From: Anaerolineaceae bacterium
Lineage (GTDB): Bacteria > Chloroflexota > Anaerolineae > Anaerolineales > E44-bin32
DNA length: 64,000 nt
Assembly (NCBI GenBank): GCA_020350285.1
Contig: CP070708.1
Coordinates: 1,978,146 to 2,042,145, forward strand
Reading direction: 5' to 3'
The notes under the pieces are model-generated. The model had not been told where the DNA came from and did no database searches. It saw only the letters and a program-made list of their open reading frames with translations. How positions within the stretch are numbered: position 1 is the first letter of the stretch; the number at the start of each line of letters is the position of its first letter. A program made the translations under genes and the position numbers. Below, one piece after another: positions 7,909-16,953 of the stretch.

Positions 7909-8688
7909 ATGGATGCCGTAATCCTCGCAGGCAAAGTTCCCAGCCAAGATGATCCTCTTTACCTCTACACTCAGGGGCAGGCAAAGGCGATGATCGATAT
8001 CGCCGGTAAGCCGATGATTCAATGGGTTCTTGACGCGCTGGGAAATGCCGATGATATCGGTTATGTGCTTATCATCGGGCTGAACCCAGATTGTGACCTG
8101 ACCTGCAATAAATCCATGCACTTTATCCCTGATCAAGGGGACCTGTTGCAGAATGCCAAAGCCGGGCTGCAGCACACCCTTACTCGAAACTCGGATCCTC
8201 AGCATGTTCTATTTACCTCTAGCGATATCCCGACAATCACATCTGAAATGGTCAATTGGCGAGTAGAGGAGACACGAAAACAGGAGCAGGATATTCATTT
8301 CACCGTCGTTGAGCGTCACACGATGGAAACCCGCTTCCCGGACGCCAACCGTTCCTACGTCAAGTTGAAAGATTATGAATTTTGTGGAGGCGACTTGCAT
8401 TTCATACGCCCAGCACTCGTTGAAGAGGATGAGATTTGGCGGCGACTCATCGCAGCCCGTAAAAACCCGCTCAAACAAGCCTCACTGCTCGGCTTTGATC
8501 TCCTTCTCCTTCTGCTGCTAGGTCGCATGACTCTCAAAGATGCCGAGCGTCGTGTGTGTGAACGATTAGGTGTGAGTGGACAAGCTTGCATCTCGCCATA
8601 CGCCGAACTCGCCATGGATGTCGACAAACCCCACCAAGTCGAAATTGTCCGCCAGGAACTTTCAAAGAAGCGCATCCCTACTGTATGA
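7909..8688 (+). CDS. MobA-like nucleotidyltransferase family protein
   Basis: An NTP-transferase fold protein of about 259 residues. It begins M-D-A-V-I-L-A-G and carries K-A-M-I-D-I-A-G-K-P-M-I-Q-W-V-L-D-A-L, the nucleotide-binding and dimer elements of MobA/GlmU-type enzymes, with S-S-D-I-P as the metal-binding Asp motif and D-V-D-K-P near the end. The exact substrate cannot be told; cofactor-modifying and sugar-nucleotide enzymes share this fold. It overlaps the PAP2 gene by ATGA, so lipid-linked metabolism is one possible context. The start at 7909 has AAGGA nine bases upstream and is preferred over 7888. Confidence 0.8.
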   Translation: MDAVILAGKVPSQDDPLYLYTQGQAKAMIDIAGKPMIQWVLDALGNADDIGYVLIIGLNPDCDLTCNKSMHFIPDQGDLLQNAKAGLQHTLTRNSDPQHVLFTSSDIPTITSEMVNWRVEETRKQEQDIHFTVVERHTMETRFPDANRSYVKLKDYEFCGGDLHFIRPALVEEDEIWRRLIAARKNPLKQASLLGFDLLLLLLLGRMTLKDAERRVCERLGVSGQACISPYAELAMDVDKPHQVEIVRQELSKKRIPTV

Positions 8689-9200
8689 ATCTAAAAACGC
8701 TACTCCACACTGACGCTCGTTTGTCGGCGCGATTGCAGATCGCCGAACAGCCTGGTCACCCAAGAACATTGGCTGCCATCCTAGCTCATTCGGGTGATTC
8801 CTGGTTTTGGATTCTTGGATTAATACTCACATGGTTGTTGGCTGAAGAGCCCTGGAAAGCATGGGCTCTCCGCATGCTAGGGATGATCATCGTTTTAGCT
8901 TTGATCGTCACAACTCTCAAATTCAGCATTCGCCGACGTAGGCCTGAAGGTGAGTGGGGCGCGATCTACCGCAACACGGATCCGCATTCCTTTCCCTCCG
9001 GCCACGCTGCGCGCTCAGCTTTACTCGCTGTCTTATCCCTAGCATGGGGTCCATCATGGCTTGGGGTAACACTCACCATTTGGGCCCCATTGGTCTCGCT
9101 CGCTCGGGTCGCGATGGGCCTACATTACCTCTCCGATGTGATCGTCGGTGCGATCTTGGGCGTGCTCGCTGGTGTACTCGGGGCTTTCATCTTGGGTTGA
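8685..9200 (+). CDS. PAP2-family membrane phosphatase
   Basis: An integral membrane phosphatase of 171 residues with all three motifs of the PAP2 superfamily: K-F-S-I-R-R-R-R-P, P-S-G-H and A-R-V-A-M-G-L-H-Y-L-S-D-V. Four or five hydrophobic helices surround them. Such enzymes dephosphorylate phosphatidic acid, undecaprenyl pyrophosphate or similar lipids on the outer membrane face. The start ATG overlaps the stop of the nucleotidyltransferase gene, giving translational coupling. A longer upstream reading exists but lies inside that gene and is rejected. Confidence 0.88.
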   Translation: MNLKTLLHTDARLSARLQIAEQPGHPRTLAAILAHSGDSWFWILGLILTWLLAEEPWKAWALRMLGMIIVLALIVTTLKFSIRRRRPEGEWGAIYRNTDPHSFPSGHAARSALLAVLSLAWGPSWLGVTLTIWAPLVSLARVAMGLHYLSDVIVGAILGVLAGVLGAFILG

Positions 9201-9231
9201 TTTGATAACGATACATAGAGAGCAAGGATCG

Positions 9232-10329
9232 CTAAGCCTCACGCCGTCGCATAGACCATAACACCGCGCCGAACAAGACCACGCATTCCACGGCCAATAT
9301 CACGAGGTTCATCCAGACCTCTCCCCCTTCTCCTGAAAGCGACAACCCGAGCCCGCGGACGAGATGATAGGTGGGAACCACCTGCAAAGGGATCGTGAGC
9401 GCAGGACCGAGGGTCCCCAAAGGAACTCCGGCAAGGATGCCAGGCAGCATCAATGGCAACATGACAAAACTTCCCCAAGTGTTGAGCGTTGTAAGATTGT
9501 CAATCAAACCGCCGATCAGGAGACCGATCAACGTTAAGGCGACACTTGCGAGCAGCACGACCGTTAATGAGAAACCTACATCCCCAGCGAATCCTTGATT
9601 GAGGGCCATCACGGTCAGCGAGGTCAGAAGACAGTAGAGCACACCGACCAGGACCTTCCCCGTAAGGACATCAAGATAATTTGTCGGCGTCACCAATATC
9701 GCGTCCAAGGTCTTTTTATCCTTTTCTTCCACCAAAAGAGTGGGCACAAGGAAGGACCCGTTCATGGTAATCCCCATCATCACCCAAAGAACAATGAAAA
9801 AGCTCTGCAGATCGATCTCCCTAAAGAAGGACATCGGTTCCCTTGCCTCCGCCTCCTCAGCACTTCCGGGAGGTTGGAGTGATCTTTCGATCACAGAAAC
9901 GATAGGTTGCCGTCCGGAGATCTGTTCGATCGTCTGAAGGATCATCCTTTGGGTGCCGCGTGCGTCTTCTGGATTTTCACGGTAGATCAACTCGAGTGCC
10001 GGTCTCTCACCAGCTCGAACTGCCAGATCGAACTGGGGTGGCAGCACAACACCGACGATCGCCTTTTCCTCTTCCAGTTTGGTCTCCACCGCCTCAGGGG
10101 AGTCGACCACGAAAAGTGACACAGCATCAAGTTCACTCAAAACTGATACCATAGATGAAGTGTCCGGGCTGTAAATGACGATCTCCATCGTGTCTAGAGT
10201 GTCGCGAAACAGGTAGCCATACAAGACTGAAAATCCAATCGGCATCAGAATGATGACCAGCAGCCTGGCATTCTTCAGGGCATCCAAGAAATCCTTTCGG
10301 GCAATGGCCATCGTGGCTCTCAGATTCAT
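9232..10329 (-). CDS. ABC-2 type transporter permease
   Basis: The membrane subunit of an ABC exporter, 365 residues. One N-terminal helix (about 22-45) is followed by a large extracytoplasmic domain to about residue 170, then five helices, the layout of the ABC2_membrane_3 (YhaP/NatB-like) group. M-T-M-N-G-S-F-L-V-P-T-L-L-V-E-E-K-D-K-K-T-L is the cytoplasmic coupling region. It starts inside the stop of the ATPase gene (ATGA overlap), so the two form one transporter. The substrate is unknown; NatAB-like sodium or drug efflux are possibilities. Confidence 0.85.
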   Translation of the reverse strand: MNLRATMAIARKDFLDALKNARLLVIILMPIGFSVLYGYLFRDTLDTMEIVIYSPDTSSMVSVLSELDAVSLFVVDSPEAVETKLEEEKAIVGVVLPPQFDLAVRAGERPALELIYRENPEDARGTQRMILQTIEQISGRQPIVSVIERSLQPPGSAEEAEAREPMSFFREIDLQSFFIVLWVMMGITMNGSFLVPTLLVEEKDKKTLDAILVTPTNYLDVLTGKVLVGVLYCLLTSLTVMALNQGFAGDVGFSLTVVLLASVALTLIGLLIGGLIDNLTTLNTWGSFVMLPLMLPGILAGVPLGTLGPALTIPLQVVPTYHLVRGLGLSLSGEGGEVWMNLVILAVECVVLFGAVLWSMRRREA

Positions 10330-11165
10330 TGGAGTTCCCTCCCAGCTAAATGGACAAAGACATCCTCAAGCGTGGCTTCCTGTGAATGAACTGTGAGTAA
10401 CCTGCCCGCCCCCATCCAATCCGCCATCTGGTTGGCATCCGCTGGATTATCAAGGGTCAGCTCATGCTGGCTCTGATCATCAAGCAACACGCTCACCTTG
10501 CGTAACCCGTATTGGAGCTTAAGGGCTCGAGGGGTATCAAGAGCAATGAGCTTTCCCTCACTGATGAAAGCAACTCGATGACAGAGCTGGTCGGCTTCCT
10601 CCATATAGTGTGTGGTTAGGAAGACTGTTGTTCCCTGCTCCCCTAGTTCTCGTATTGTCCTACGAATTCCCCTAGCTGAGGTTGGATCTAGCCCACGTGT
10701 AGGTTCATCGAGAAACAGGGCTTTGGGATGATTAAGGAGCGCCCGCGCGACCAATAAGCGCTGTTTCATGCCATTTGAGTAAATCTTGATTTTGTCCTTC
10801 GCGCGATCTGATAAGCCTACCATTTCCAGTAATTCATCAACACGCTTGTCTCCCACACCGTGGAGCTCAGCGAAGAATCTCAGATTCTCACGCCCACTCA
10901 TCCTTTCATATAGATTCTGATTCTCAAAAACCACGCCGATCATCGGCTTGATTGCCGTCCTTCCCTTCACCACGTCATGCCCATCAATTGAGGCATGGCC
11001 ACTCGTTGGTCTGAGTTGGCCTGTCAGCATACGCACGGTAGTCGTCTTTCCGGCTCCATTATGGCCAAGAAAACCAAACACCTCTCCGCGATCGACGTGG
11101 AAGGACACTTGGTCGACTGCGATCAAGCCGTTGAAAACCCGTGTCAAATTGCTTGCCTTGATCAT
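10326..11165 (-). CDS. ABC transporter ATP-binding protein
   Basis: The 279-residue ATPase subunit for the permease encoded directly downstream. Walker A G-H-N-G-A-G-K-T-T sits near residue 34, the signature is Y-S-N-G-M-K-Q-R rather than LSGGQ, as in many CcmA/NatA-type ATPases, and Walker B is L-F-L-D-E-P-T. The D-loop and the switch His (T-T-H-Y) are present, so it should be active. The C-terminal 60 residues form the small regulatory extension typical of ABC-2 exporter ATPases. Confidence 0.92.
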   Translation of the reverse strand: MIKASNLTRVFNGLIAVDQVSFHVDRGEVFGFLGHNGAGKTTTVRMLTGQLRPTSGHASIDGHDVVKGRTAIKPMIGVVFENQNLYERMSGRENLRFFAELHGVGDKRVDELLEMVGLSDRAKDKIKIYSNGMKQRLLVARALLNHPKALFLDEPTRGLDPTSARGIRRTIRELGEQGTTVFLTTHYMEEADQLCHRVAFISEGKLIALDTPRALKLQYGLRKVSVLLDDQSQHELTLDNPADANQMADWMGAGRLLTVHSQEATLEDVFVHLAGRELQ

Positions 11166-11285
11166 ATCTCCTCCATGAAAAACCTTTGAGGGATAAATAT
11201 AAGTTCTTACTATCTTGTCGCCTAATCAGATTACCACACCTAATCAAACCAAATCCAAAGCTATGAAATTGATCGAAAAGTCTTC

Positions 11286-11313
11286 GTAGGGGCACAATTC
11301 ATTGCACCCCTAC
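11286..11313. repeat. GTAGGGGC palindrome, isolated copy
   Basis: A 28-base imperfect palindrome, GTAGGGGCACAATT then CATTGCACCCCTAC, in the gap between the ABC ATPase and the LCP gene. It shares its outer eight bases with the four-copy group near 53.8-54.0 kb but has different inner arms. Confidence 0.75.
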
Positions 11314-11396
11314 ACTTCATCATGCTTAAAATCACCCATATCGGACTTCTGGACAAGCAGGTCCGACTCATCAACCTCCACCCTGGCAGGTCAAAT

Positions 11397-12824
11397 TTAC
11401 CGTGAAAGTTTGGGTAAAAGTTCAGGCCAATCGTAACCGATGATGATCGCAACATCGATCTCGGAATCGGGAACAGACTGGAAGAGGATCTGACTCTGTG
11501 ACAGATCCATTAACTCCATCAAGTACTGGGTTGTATAAGGATTGCCGGTGTAATCAAAGACATGTGTTGTCAGATAGTTCCAGCTATCTGCGTTTCCAAT
11601 CTCGACCACGTTAAAGCCAAGTTTGGTGAACACCTCGGCCATCCTTCCCGCCAGTCCCTCTTCCCCGGTTCCATTGAGGACCGCCACACGTGCGGTCTCC
11701 TGGTCAGCAGCGGCCGCCGCATCTTCAACTGAGATCGAGGGGCCAATCGCCCCCATCGCGGTGAAGATCTCATCGCGCAACATGCGGATCTGATTCGGCA
11801 CCGGTTTTAAAACCTCTGCCTCCTCTCCTCCATAATTGACCAATTCCAATGTAACCATATCAGGTGGGCCAATAACTGCACTGCGAATGTCTTCGGGGGA
11901 GATTTGGAGCGCCAACATGCCAAGCGCGACCATCTGGTCTAACGAGAGATTGGTGCGTATCCCGGAGGCCAACTCCTGGTAAAGTGCTGGTGCCTTTGTG
12001 ACCAGTGTTGGCACCATCCCGGGCAGTTGATCGCGGAGGGCCATTGCTAGTTGCTGCTGACGAAGGGCGCGGTCGAAATCCCCTCCCTCCGTGTGTCTGG
12101 CGCGTGCGTAAGCCAAAGCCAAATCTCCTGAGAGCGTCGTAACGCCAGGTCCTTTCACCACCGTATTGTTCGGTCCAATCGGATCGATCGTGATCCAATC
12201 CGGAATATCGATCTCTACCCCACCAATCTCGTCGATCATGCGTACAAATGCGCCAAAGTCAAGCTGTACATAGTATGGAATGGGAACCCCTAGAAACTTC
12301 TCGACCGTTCTCACGGCTAGTCCCGGTCCCCCACCAGGTAGACGGTCCTGCTCTCCAAGAGAATATGCGGTGTTGATACGGCCATGGCCGTAAGCAGGGA
12401 TCTCAACCCAAAGATCACGCGGGATCGAAAGCATACCGGCCGTCTCGCTGATAGGATCCAATGTCACCAGCATCATTGAGTCCGTCCGGGGTGCGCCCTC
12501 GCCACTTTCCCAATCGCGATAATCCAGCCCCATGAGTAGTATCGTGACACGACTGGTGCCACTCCACGATTCAGGAAGTTCATCCAACAGGACCGCGGTC
12601 GGGGTGGTCCCGGGTCCTGCTGTGGTGTCTACAATTTCCCCCCCAGAGATGTTGAAGGAAGGCAGTCCAGTTCCGCTCCAGGCGGCCGCCAAACCTCGAA
12701 CCATCACAAATACCAAGTAAACCGAAAAGATCGCCGCCAGGATGAAGGCGCCTGCAAGGATCTTAATCAACCATGGAGGGAACACGCGGCGTGTTTTTAC
12801 CGCATGTCTGGGATCCGAATCCAT
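11397..12824 (-). CDS. LytR-CpsA-Psr (LCP) family cell-wall glycopolymer ligase with LytR_C domain
   Basis: A 475-residue membrane-anchored protein: a cytoplasmic N-terminus, one helix at about residues 18-42, an LCP catalytic domain (about 85-260) and a C-terminal LytR_C domain (about 370-475). LCP hallmarks seen are R-T-D-S-M-M-L-V-T-L-D-P, S-I-P-R-D-L-W-V, R-I-N-T-A-Y and Y-A-R-A-R-H-T-E-G-G-D-F-D-R. The family transfers lipid-linked polymers to peptidoglycan or protein outside the membrane. It is monocistronic as far as can be seen. Confidence 0.92.
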   Translation of the reverse strand: MDSDPRHAVKTRRVFPPWLIKILAGAFILAAIFSVYLVFVMVRGLAAAWSGTGLPSFNISGGEIVDTTAGPGTTPTAVLLDELPESWSGTSRVTILLMGLDYRDWESGEGAPRTDSMMLVTLDPISETAGMLSIPRDLWVEIPAYGHGRINTAYSLGEQDRLPGGGPGLAVRTVEKFLGVPIPYYVQLDFGAFVRMIDEIGGVEIDIPDWITIDPIGPNNTVVKGPGVTTLSGDLALAYARARHTEGGDFDRALRQQQLAMALRDQLPGMVPTLVTKAPALYQELASGIRTNLSLDQMVALGMLALQISPEDIRSAVIGPPDMVTLELVNYGGEEAEVLKPVPNQIRMLRDEIFTAMGAIGPSISVEDAAAAADQETARVAVLNGTGEEGLAGRMAEVFTKLGFNVVEIGNADSWNYLTTHVFDYTGNPYTTQYLMELMDLSQSQILFQSVPDSEIDVAIIIGYDWPELLPKLSR

Positions 12825-12864
12825 CTTCCAATACTCATCTCTGCTTCAAGTCCGGCGGATTATA

Positions 12865-14766
12865 TCACGCGAGCGCCTCACCCCGCGCCAAGCGTTCCCA
12901 GATGGCAATTTGCCTCTCCAGATCCGCCTCCAGTTCCGTGTAGCGATCCCCCAATCGGTGGAGTTGTTCAACGTCATTACCCGCTTCTTCGAGTTGGCGC
13001 GTTACTTCAGTCAACGCTTCCTCCAGCGTTTCAATGCGCTCCTCTACTTCAGTTAGACGTACACCAACTCGTGAGTCTTTTGATGTACGATCTCTCTTCG
13101 AGACCTTCTTAGACACCACTTTTCGAGCTTCGGTTCTTAACCGCTGGGATTCCAAGTACGTCTCATAACCGCCCGTGAAGACTTCCAGCATACGGGCTTG
13201 TCGGGTGATGGCCCATACTTGTGTCGCCAAGGCATTGATCAGATACCTGTCGTGGGACACCAGCAGGATTGTACCTGGAAAACCATTGAGCGCTTCTTCT
13301 AAGATTTCTTGAGAGGGTATATCGAGATGGTTCGTCGGCTCATCCAACAGTAATAGGTTAGCCCCCTCCAACGCCAGCTTTGCTAGCGCTACACGGCCCC
13401 GTTCACCACCCGAGAGTATCTCGATCGGTTTATAAACACTGTCCCCGACAAAAAGGAACCGCGCCAGCCAATCGCGCGCCTGAGATACTTTCATCCTTGG
13501 AGCAACGCTGAGGATCTCCTCTAACACAGTTTGTTCAGGGTTTAAATCCTCATGTGCTTGCGCGAAGTAGCCGACCTGCAGACTAGCACCCAGCTTCACC
13601 TCTCCAGCCCACGGCTGAACATCACCCAATAACGTTTTCAGAAAGGTGGTCTTTCCTGCACCGTTAGGCCCGATCAGGGCGACACACTCCCCCCTGGTGA
13701 GAAGCAAATCGGGAACCCCAAAAAGAGGTTGATCCGAGTCTCGATGTCCAATCACTAAATCATGAGTCTCTATGACGTGATCACCGGATCGATCCACCTG
13801 ACCGAAATCGATGCTCACAGCGCGCTCTTTCACCGGACGGGCGATGCCCTCATCACGCAGTAAGCGCTCTAATCGTTTGCGGCGGCCTTGAGCTTGACGG
13901 GTATTTTGACCCGCAATATTGCGACGGATATATTCCTGCTCACGCTGGACATGCTCCTGCTGCGCACGATAGCGAGCCGCATGCTGCTCCTGGCGTTCTG
14001 TACGCTGCTGCGCATACGCCGAATAATTACCTCGATAGAGCTCAACACCCTGAGGTTTCAGTTCCCACACTGTGTCAACCAGCCGATCCAACAAGAAACG
14101 ATCGTGGGATACCAACACCTCAGCACCCGGCCAGTCTCGCAACCACGACTCCAGCCACTCAATTGCCGCGATATCCAAATGGTTCGTCGGTTCATCCAGG
14201 ATCAGTAGATCAGGCTCCTCCAAGAGCAGCCTGGCAAGGAGTGCTCGCGTCCTCTCACCACCTGAAAACTGTTCCAACGGACGCCCATACTCGTCGGGCG
14301 TGAACCCCAAACCATTGAGCACTTGACGGATCCGGGAAGGATAGGTGTATCCCCCTGCATGTTCGAAGGCCTCCTGAATCGGGCCATAGCGTGCGATGGC
14401 CTTCTCCGCCTCGCTCGGATCAGCCATCAGCCGCTCTAACCGAGCGAGTTCAGCTTCTTGGGCGCGAATCTCGCCGAAGGCATCTAGACAGGAGTCCCAC
14501 ACTGTCCGCTTCAACTCATCCTTGCGTGATCGAGAATAGCTTACTTCCTGTGGCAAATAACCGATGCGTAACCGACGCGCCTTCTGTATCCGCCCTTCGT
14601 CGGGTTTCTCTAATCCCGCTAGCAGTCGTAAGAGGGTCGTCTTACCGACTCCGTTCGGACCCACCAGTGCAATACGTGCTTGGCGGGGAATAGCAACCGA
14701 CACGCCCTTAAAAACATCTTGGGCGCCGTAAGATTTTACTAAATCCGTGGCCGTAATGAGTGACAT
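12865..14766 (-). CDS. ABC-F family ribosome-associated ATPase
   Basis: A 633-residue soluble protein with two ABC ATPase domains and no membrane segments. The first domain has G-P-N-G-V-G-K-T-T, L-E-Q-F-S-G-G-E-R-T and D-L-L-I-L-D-E-P-T-N-H-L-D. A linker of about 80 residues rich in Arg/Gln/Glu is the P-site tRNA interaction motif region. The second domain has G-P-N-G-A-G-K-T-T, L-S-G-G-E-R and L-L-L-D-E-P-T-N-H-L-D. A coiled coil ends the protein as in Uup/YdiF types. ABC-F proteins act on stalled ribosomes. The start is at 14766 (MSLITATDLVKSYG), with GAGGGA upstream. Confidence 0.93.
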   Translation of the reverse strand: MSLITATDLVKSYGAQDVFKGVSVAIPRQARIALVGPNGVGKTTLLRLLAGLEKPDEGRIQKARRLRIGYLPQEVSYSRSRKDELKRTVWDSCLDAFGEIRAQEAELARLERLMADPSEAEKAIARYGPIQEAFEHAGGYTYPSRIRQVLNGLGFTPDEYGRPLEQFSGGERTRALLARLLLEEPDLLILDEPTNHLDIAAIEWLESWLRDWPGAEVLVSHDRFLLDRLVDTVWELKPQGVELYRGNYSAYAQQRTERQEQHAARYRAQQEHVQREQEYIRRNIAGQNTRQAQGRRKRLERLLRDEGIARPVKERAVSIDFGQVDRSGDHVIETHDLVIGHRDSDQPLFGVPDLLLTRGECVALIGPNGAGKTTFLKTLLGDVQPWAGEVKLGASLQVGYFAQAHEDLNPEQTVLEEILSVAPRMKVSQARDWLARFLFVGDSVYKPIEILSGGERGRVALAKLALEGANLLLLDEPTNHLDIPSQEILEEALNGFPGTILLVSHDRYLINALATQVWAITRQARMLEVFTGGYETYLESQRLRTEARKVVSKKVSKRDRTSKDSRVGVRLTEVEERIETLEEALTEVTRQLEEAGNDVEQLHRLGDRYTELEADLERQIAIWERLARGEALA

Positions 14767-14962
14767 TGGGTCCCTCGGCGGATTATACCTCAGGGACAAT
14801 CCCTGCCCCTGATAGGCGTGGTGCAATTCCGTTGCCAGGCCTTATCGTATGCATGAAGCATGCGTGTTTTTACTGTGAAAGTGAGACTCTCCAACAACCC
14901 TTTGGGTCTTTCCATCATTTATGCGTAAATCTCTCTATCTGCACCCGTCTTTCAGAAAGGAG

Positions 14963-14992
14963 TTTCCAACCCTATTAGCGCTAGGCTATAAT
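14963..14992 (+). promoter_or_regulatory. Candidate sigma-70 promoter
   Basis: A consensus -10 TATAAT at 14987-14992, with a weak TTTCCA 18 bases upstream, lies 30 bases before the start of the following membrane protein gene. The -10 is convincing and the -35 is poor. Confidence 0.45.
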
Positions 14993-15021
14993 TCAAATCT
15001 GACAAAAGAGGACTCTAGAGA

Positions 15022-15420
15022 ATGTCCGATGTACCTTCGCCGGATTACCGGAGCCTGATCATTGCCGCCATCATCCTAGCCGTCATCGGTTGGCTGGGCT
15101 TGTTTTTCCTATTATCCAGCACGCTCCCCACGGTCGGGCCTCGATGGCTTTTTTTCTTCTTGTGGACCTTGGCCGTTACTGGCACAACACTGCCTTTCGT
15201 TTGGATGCTTCACCGTCGCTTTAGCGCAAACCGACCCCTTCCCCCTTCGACTCTGCTACGTCAGGGATTATGGATCGGTCTGTACACCACCCTCTGCATT
15301 TGGCTCCAAATCAACCGCAGCCTAAGTCTTTCGTTAGCAGTCCTACTCGGTGTAGGCTTGGTGGCCATAGAGTGGTTCCTGAGGATTCTTGAGCGCAGTG
15401 CATGGAGGCCGGGTCGGTGA
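15022..15420 (+). CDS. Small membrane protein of unknown function upstream of selA
   Basis: I do not recognise a family. The 132-residue product has four clear hydrophobic segments (about residues 14-34, 45-65, 83-97 and 100-118), a short charged N-terminus and Arg-rich C-terminus, so it is a polytopic inner-membrane protein with very short loops. A good -10 box lies just upstream. Its stop overlaps the probable GTG start of selA (GTGA), so the two genes are translationally coupled, but nothing in the sequence links it to selenium metabolism. Confidence 0.7.
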   Translation: MSDVPSPDYRSLIIAAIILAVIGWLGLFFLLSSTLPTVGPRWLFFFLWTLAVTGTTLPFVWMLHRRFSANRPLPPSTLLRQGLWIGLYTTLCIWLQINRSLSLSLAVLLGVGLVAIEWFLRILERSAWRPGR

Positions 15421-16754
15421 GCTTTCGTGATCTGCCTTCGGTTGAGCGTTTGCTACAGAGAGCTACTAAGCTCGAAGCTATGTATGGTCGTCCACTCACA
15501 TTGGAGGCCATCCGTGATCGGCTGGATGCAGCCCGTGAAGCTATACGCGAAGGTGAACCTCCCCCTGAGGAAGGCATCCTTATTGAAGAAGCGCACAAGA
15601 CCCTCGAGCTTTGGCTGACCCCTACGTTGCGACCAGTGATCAACGCCACGGGGGTCATTATCCACACGAATCTCGGCCGCGCGCCTCTCAGTAAAACCGC
15701 ACGCCAAGCGATGATCGATGTCGCAGGTAGCTACAGCACGCTCGAGTACAACCTCAAACGCGGTGTGCGCGGTAAACGGGAGGATCATGCCGAAGAATTG
15801 CTCACCCGCCTCACCGGTGGCGAAGCCGCTTTTGTCGTTAATAACAACGCCGCCGCAGTATTGCTGGCCTTGACTGCTATGGCACGTCGCAAAGAAGTGA
15901 TCGTCTCACGCTCCCAATTAATTGAGATCGGTGGCGGTTTTCGTATCCCCGACATCATGAAACAATCGGGCGCAAAACTGGTCGAAGTCGGCACCACCAA
16001 TCGTACGCATTTAAGAGACTACGAAGCTGCCATTCATGAACGCACAGGATTGATCCTGCGAGCACACCACTCCAATTTCAAGATCATCGGATTTACCACC
16101 GAACCTTCTTTGGGTGAACTGGTTGACCTTGGCAAGCGCCACGACATCCCTGTTCTCGACGACCTCGGTTCCGGCGCGCTGCTCGATACGGTTCAGTTCG
16201 GCCTTGGGCACGAGCCAATGGTACAAGAGTCTATGGAAGCAGGCGCTTCGCTGGTCGCATTTTCGGGAGATAAGCTGCTGGGAGGACCTCAAGCAGGGAT
16301 CATCATCGGTAAGAAATCATTCGTCGACCGATTACGAAAGCACCCACTAGCCCGAGCCGTCAGACCTGACAAGCTTTGTTTGGCAGCACTCGTTGCCACT
16401 TTAACCCACTATCTCAGGGACGCTGCGGTTCAGGAGATTCCCATCTGGCAGATGATCGCTGCCCCACTTGATCAGTTGCAAACACGCTCAGAAACTTGGG
16501 CAAAGAGGCTTGGTCAAGGAGAGGTGATCTCGGGCCGATCAACCGTGGGAGGTGGAAGCCTGCCGGAGGAAACCCTACCCACAAGCATGTTAGCGCTCAG
16601 TGTGAAGTATCCCAATGCCTTCACTTCACATCTGCGTAAGGCAGACCCACCGATCATCGCCCGTATAGAGGATGACCGAGTAGTGTTGGATCCGAGGACG
16701 GTCTTGGTGGAGCAGGAGGAGGATTTGTTGAGGGCACTTACAGAGTTACTTTAG
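15417..16754 (+). CDS. selA: L-seryl-tRNA(Sec) selenium transferase
   Basis: A PLP enzyme that converts Ser-tRNA(Sec) to Sec-tRNA(Sec) using selenophosphate. It is full length (about 445 residues) with the SelA hallmarks: P-V-I-N-A-T-G-V-I-I-H-T-N-L-G-R-A-P, G-E-A-A-F-V-V-N-N-N-A-A-A-V-L-L, D-D-L-G-S-G and the PLP lysine in F-S-G-D-K-L-L-G-G-P-Q-A-G. I prefer the GTG at 15417, which has GGAGG upstream and overlaps the previous stop; the ATG at 15402 is the alternative. selB, selC and selD are not in the window. The stop codon lies within the first heptamer of a GGGATYA repeat. Confidence 0.93.
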   Translation: MSFRDLPSVERLLQRATKLEAMYGRPLTLEAIRDRLDAAREAIREGEPPPEEGILIEEAHKTLELWLTPTLRPVINATGVIIHTNLGRAPLSKTARQAMIDVAGSYSTLEYNLKRGVRGKREDHAEELLTRLTGGEAAFVVNNNAAAVLLALTAMARRKEVIVSRSQLIEIGGGFRIPDIMKQSGAKLVEVGTTNRTHLRDYEAAIHERTGLILRAHHSNFKIIGFTTEPSLGELVDLGKRHDIPVLDDLGSGALLDTVQFGLGHEPMVQESMEAGASLVAFSGDKLLGGPQAGIIIGKKSFVDRLRKHPLARAVRPDKLCLAALVATLTHYLRDAAVQEIPIWQMIAAPLDQLQTRSETWAKRLGQGEVISGRSTVGGGSLPEETLPTSMLALSVKYPNAFTSHLRKADPPIIARIEDDRVVLDPRTVLVEQEEDLLRALTELL

Positions 16755-16919
16755 GGATCAGGGATTGGGGATTAGGGATCAGGAACGGATGAGGCACCAA
16801 GTCGCTTTGGAACCAGGGCACCTGGGTTGATATTACTTGCTCCTGGAGATACCCAGGTACCGAAGTGCCAAAGTGCCTAAACACCTTATTATTTCCTGAT
16901 CCCTAATCCCTGATCCCTT
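16752..16919. repeat. GGGATYA heptamer element, copy 2 (full, long core)
   Basis: The most complete copy. The left arm carries TAGGGATCAGGGATTGGGG-type heptamers, the core of about 100 bases holds GGCACCTGGG and CCCAGGTACC, and the right arm has CCTGATCCCTAATCCCTGAT. The two arms are complementary, so the whole element could fold into one long hairpin. It begins in the stop codon of selA. Confidence 0.85.
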
Positions 16920-16953
16920 GAAAGACCAAGACGAGACATTAGGAGAATCTCAC

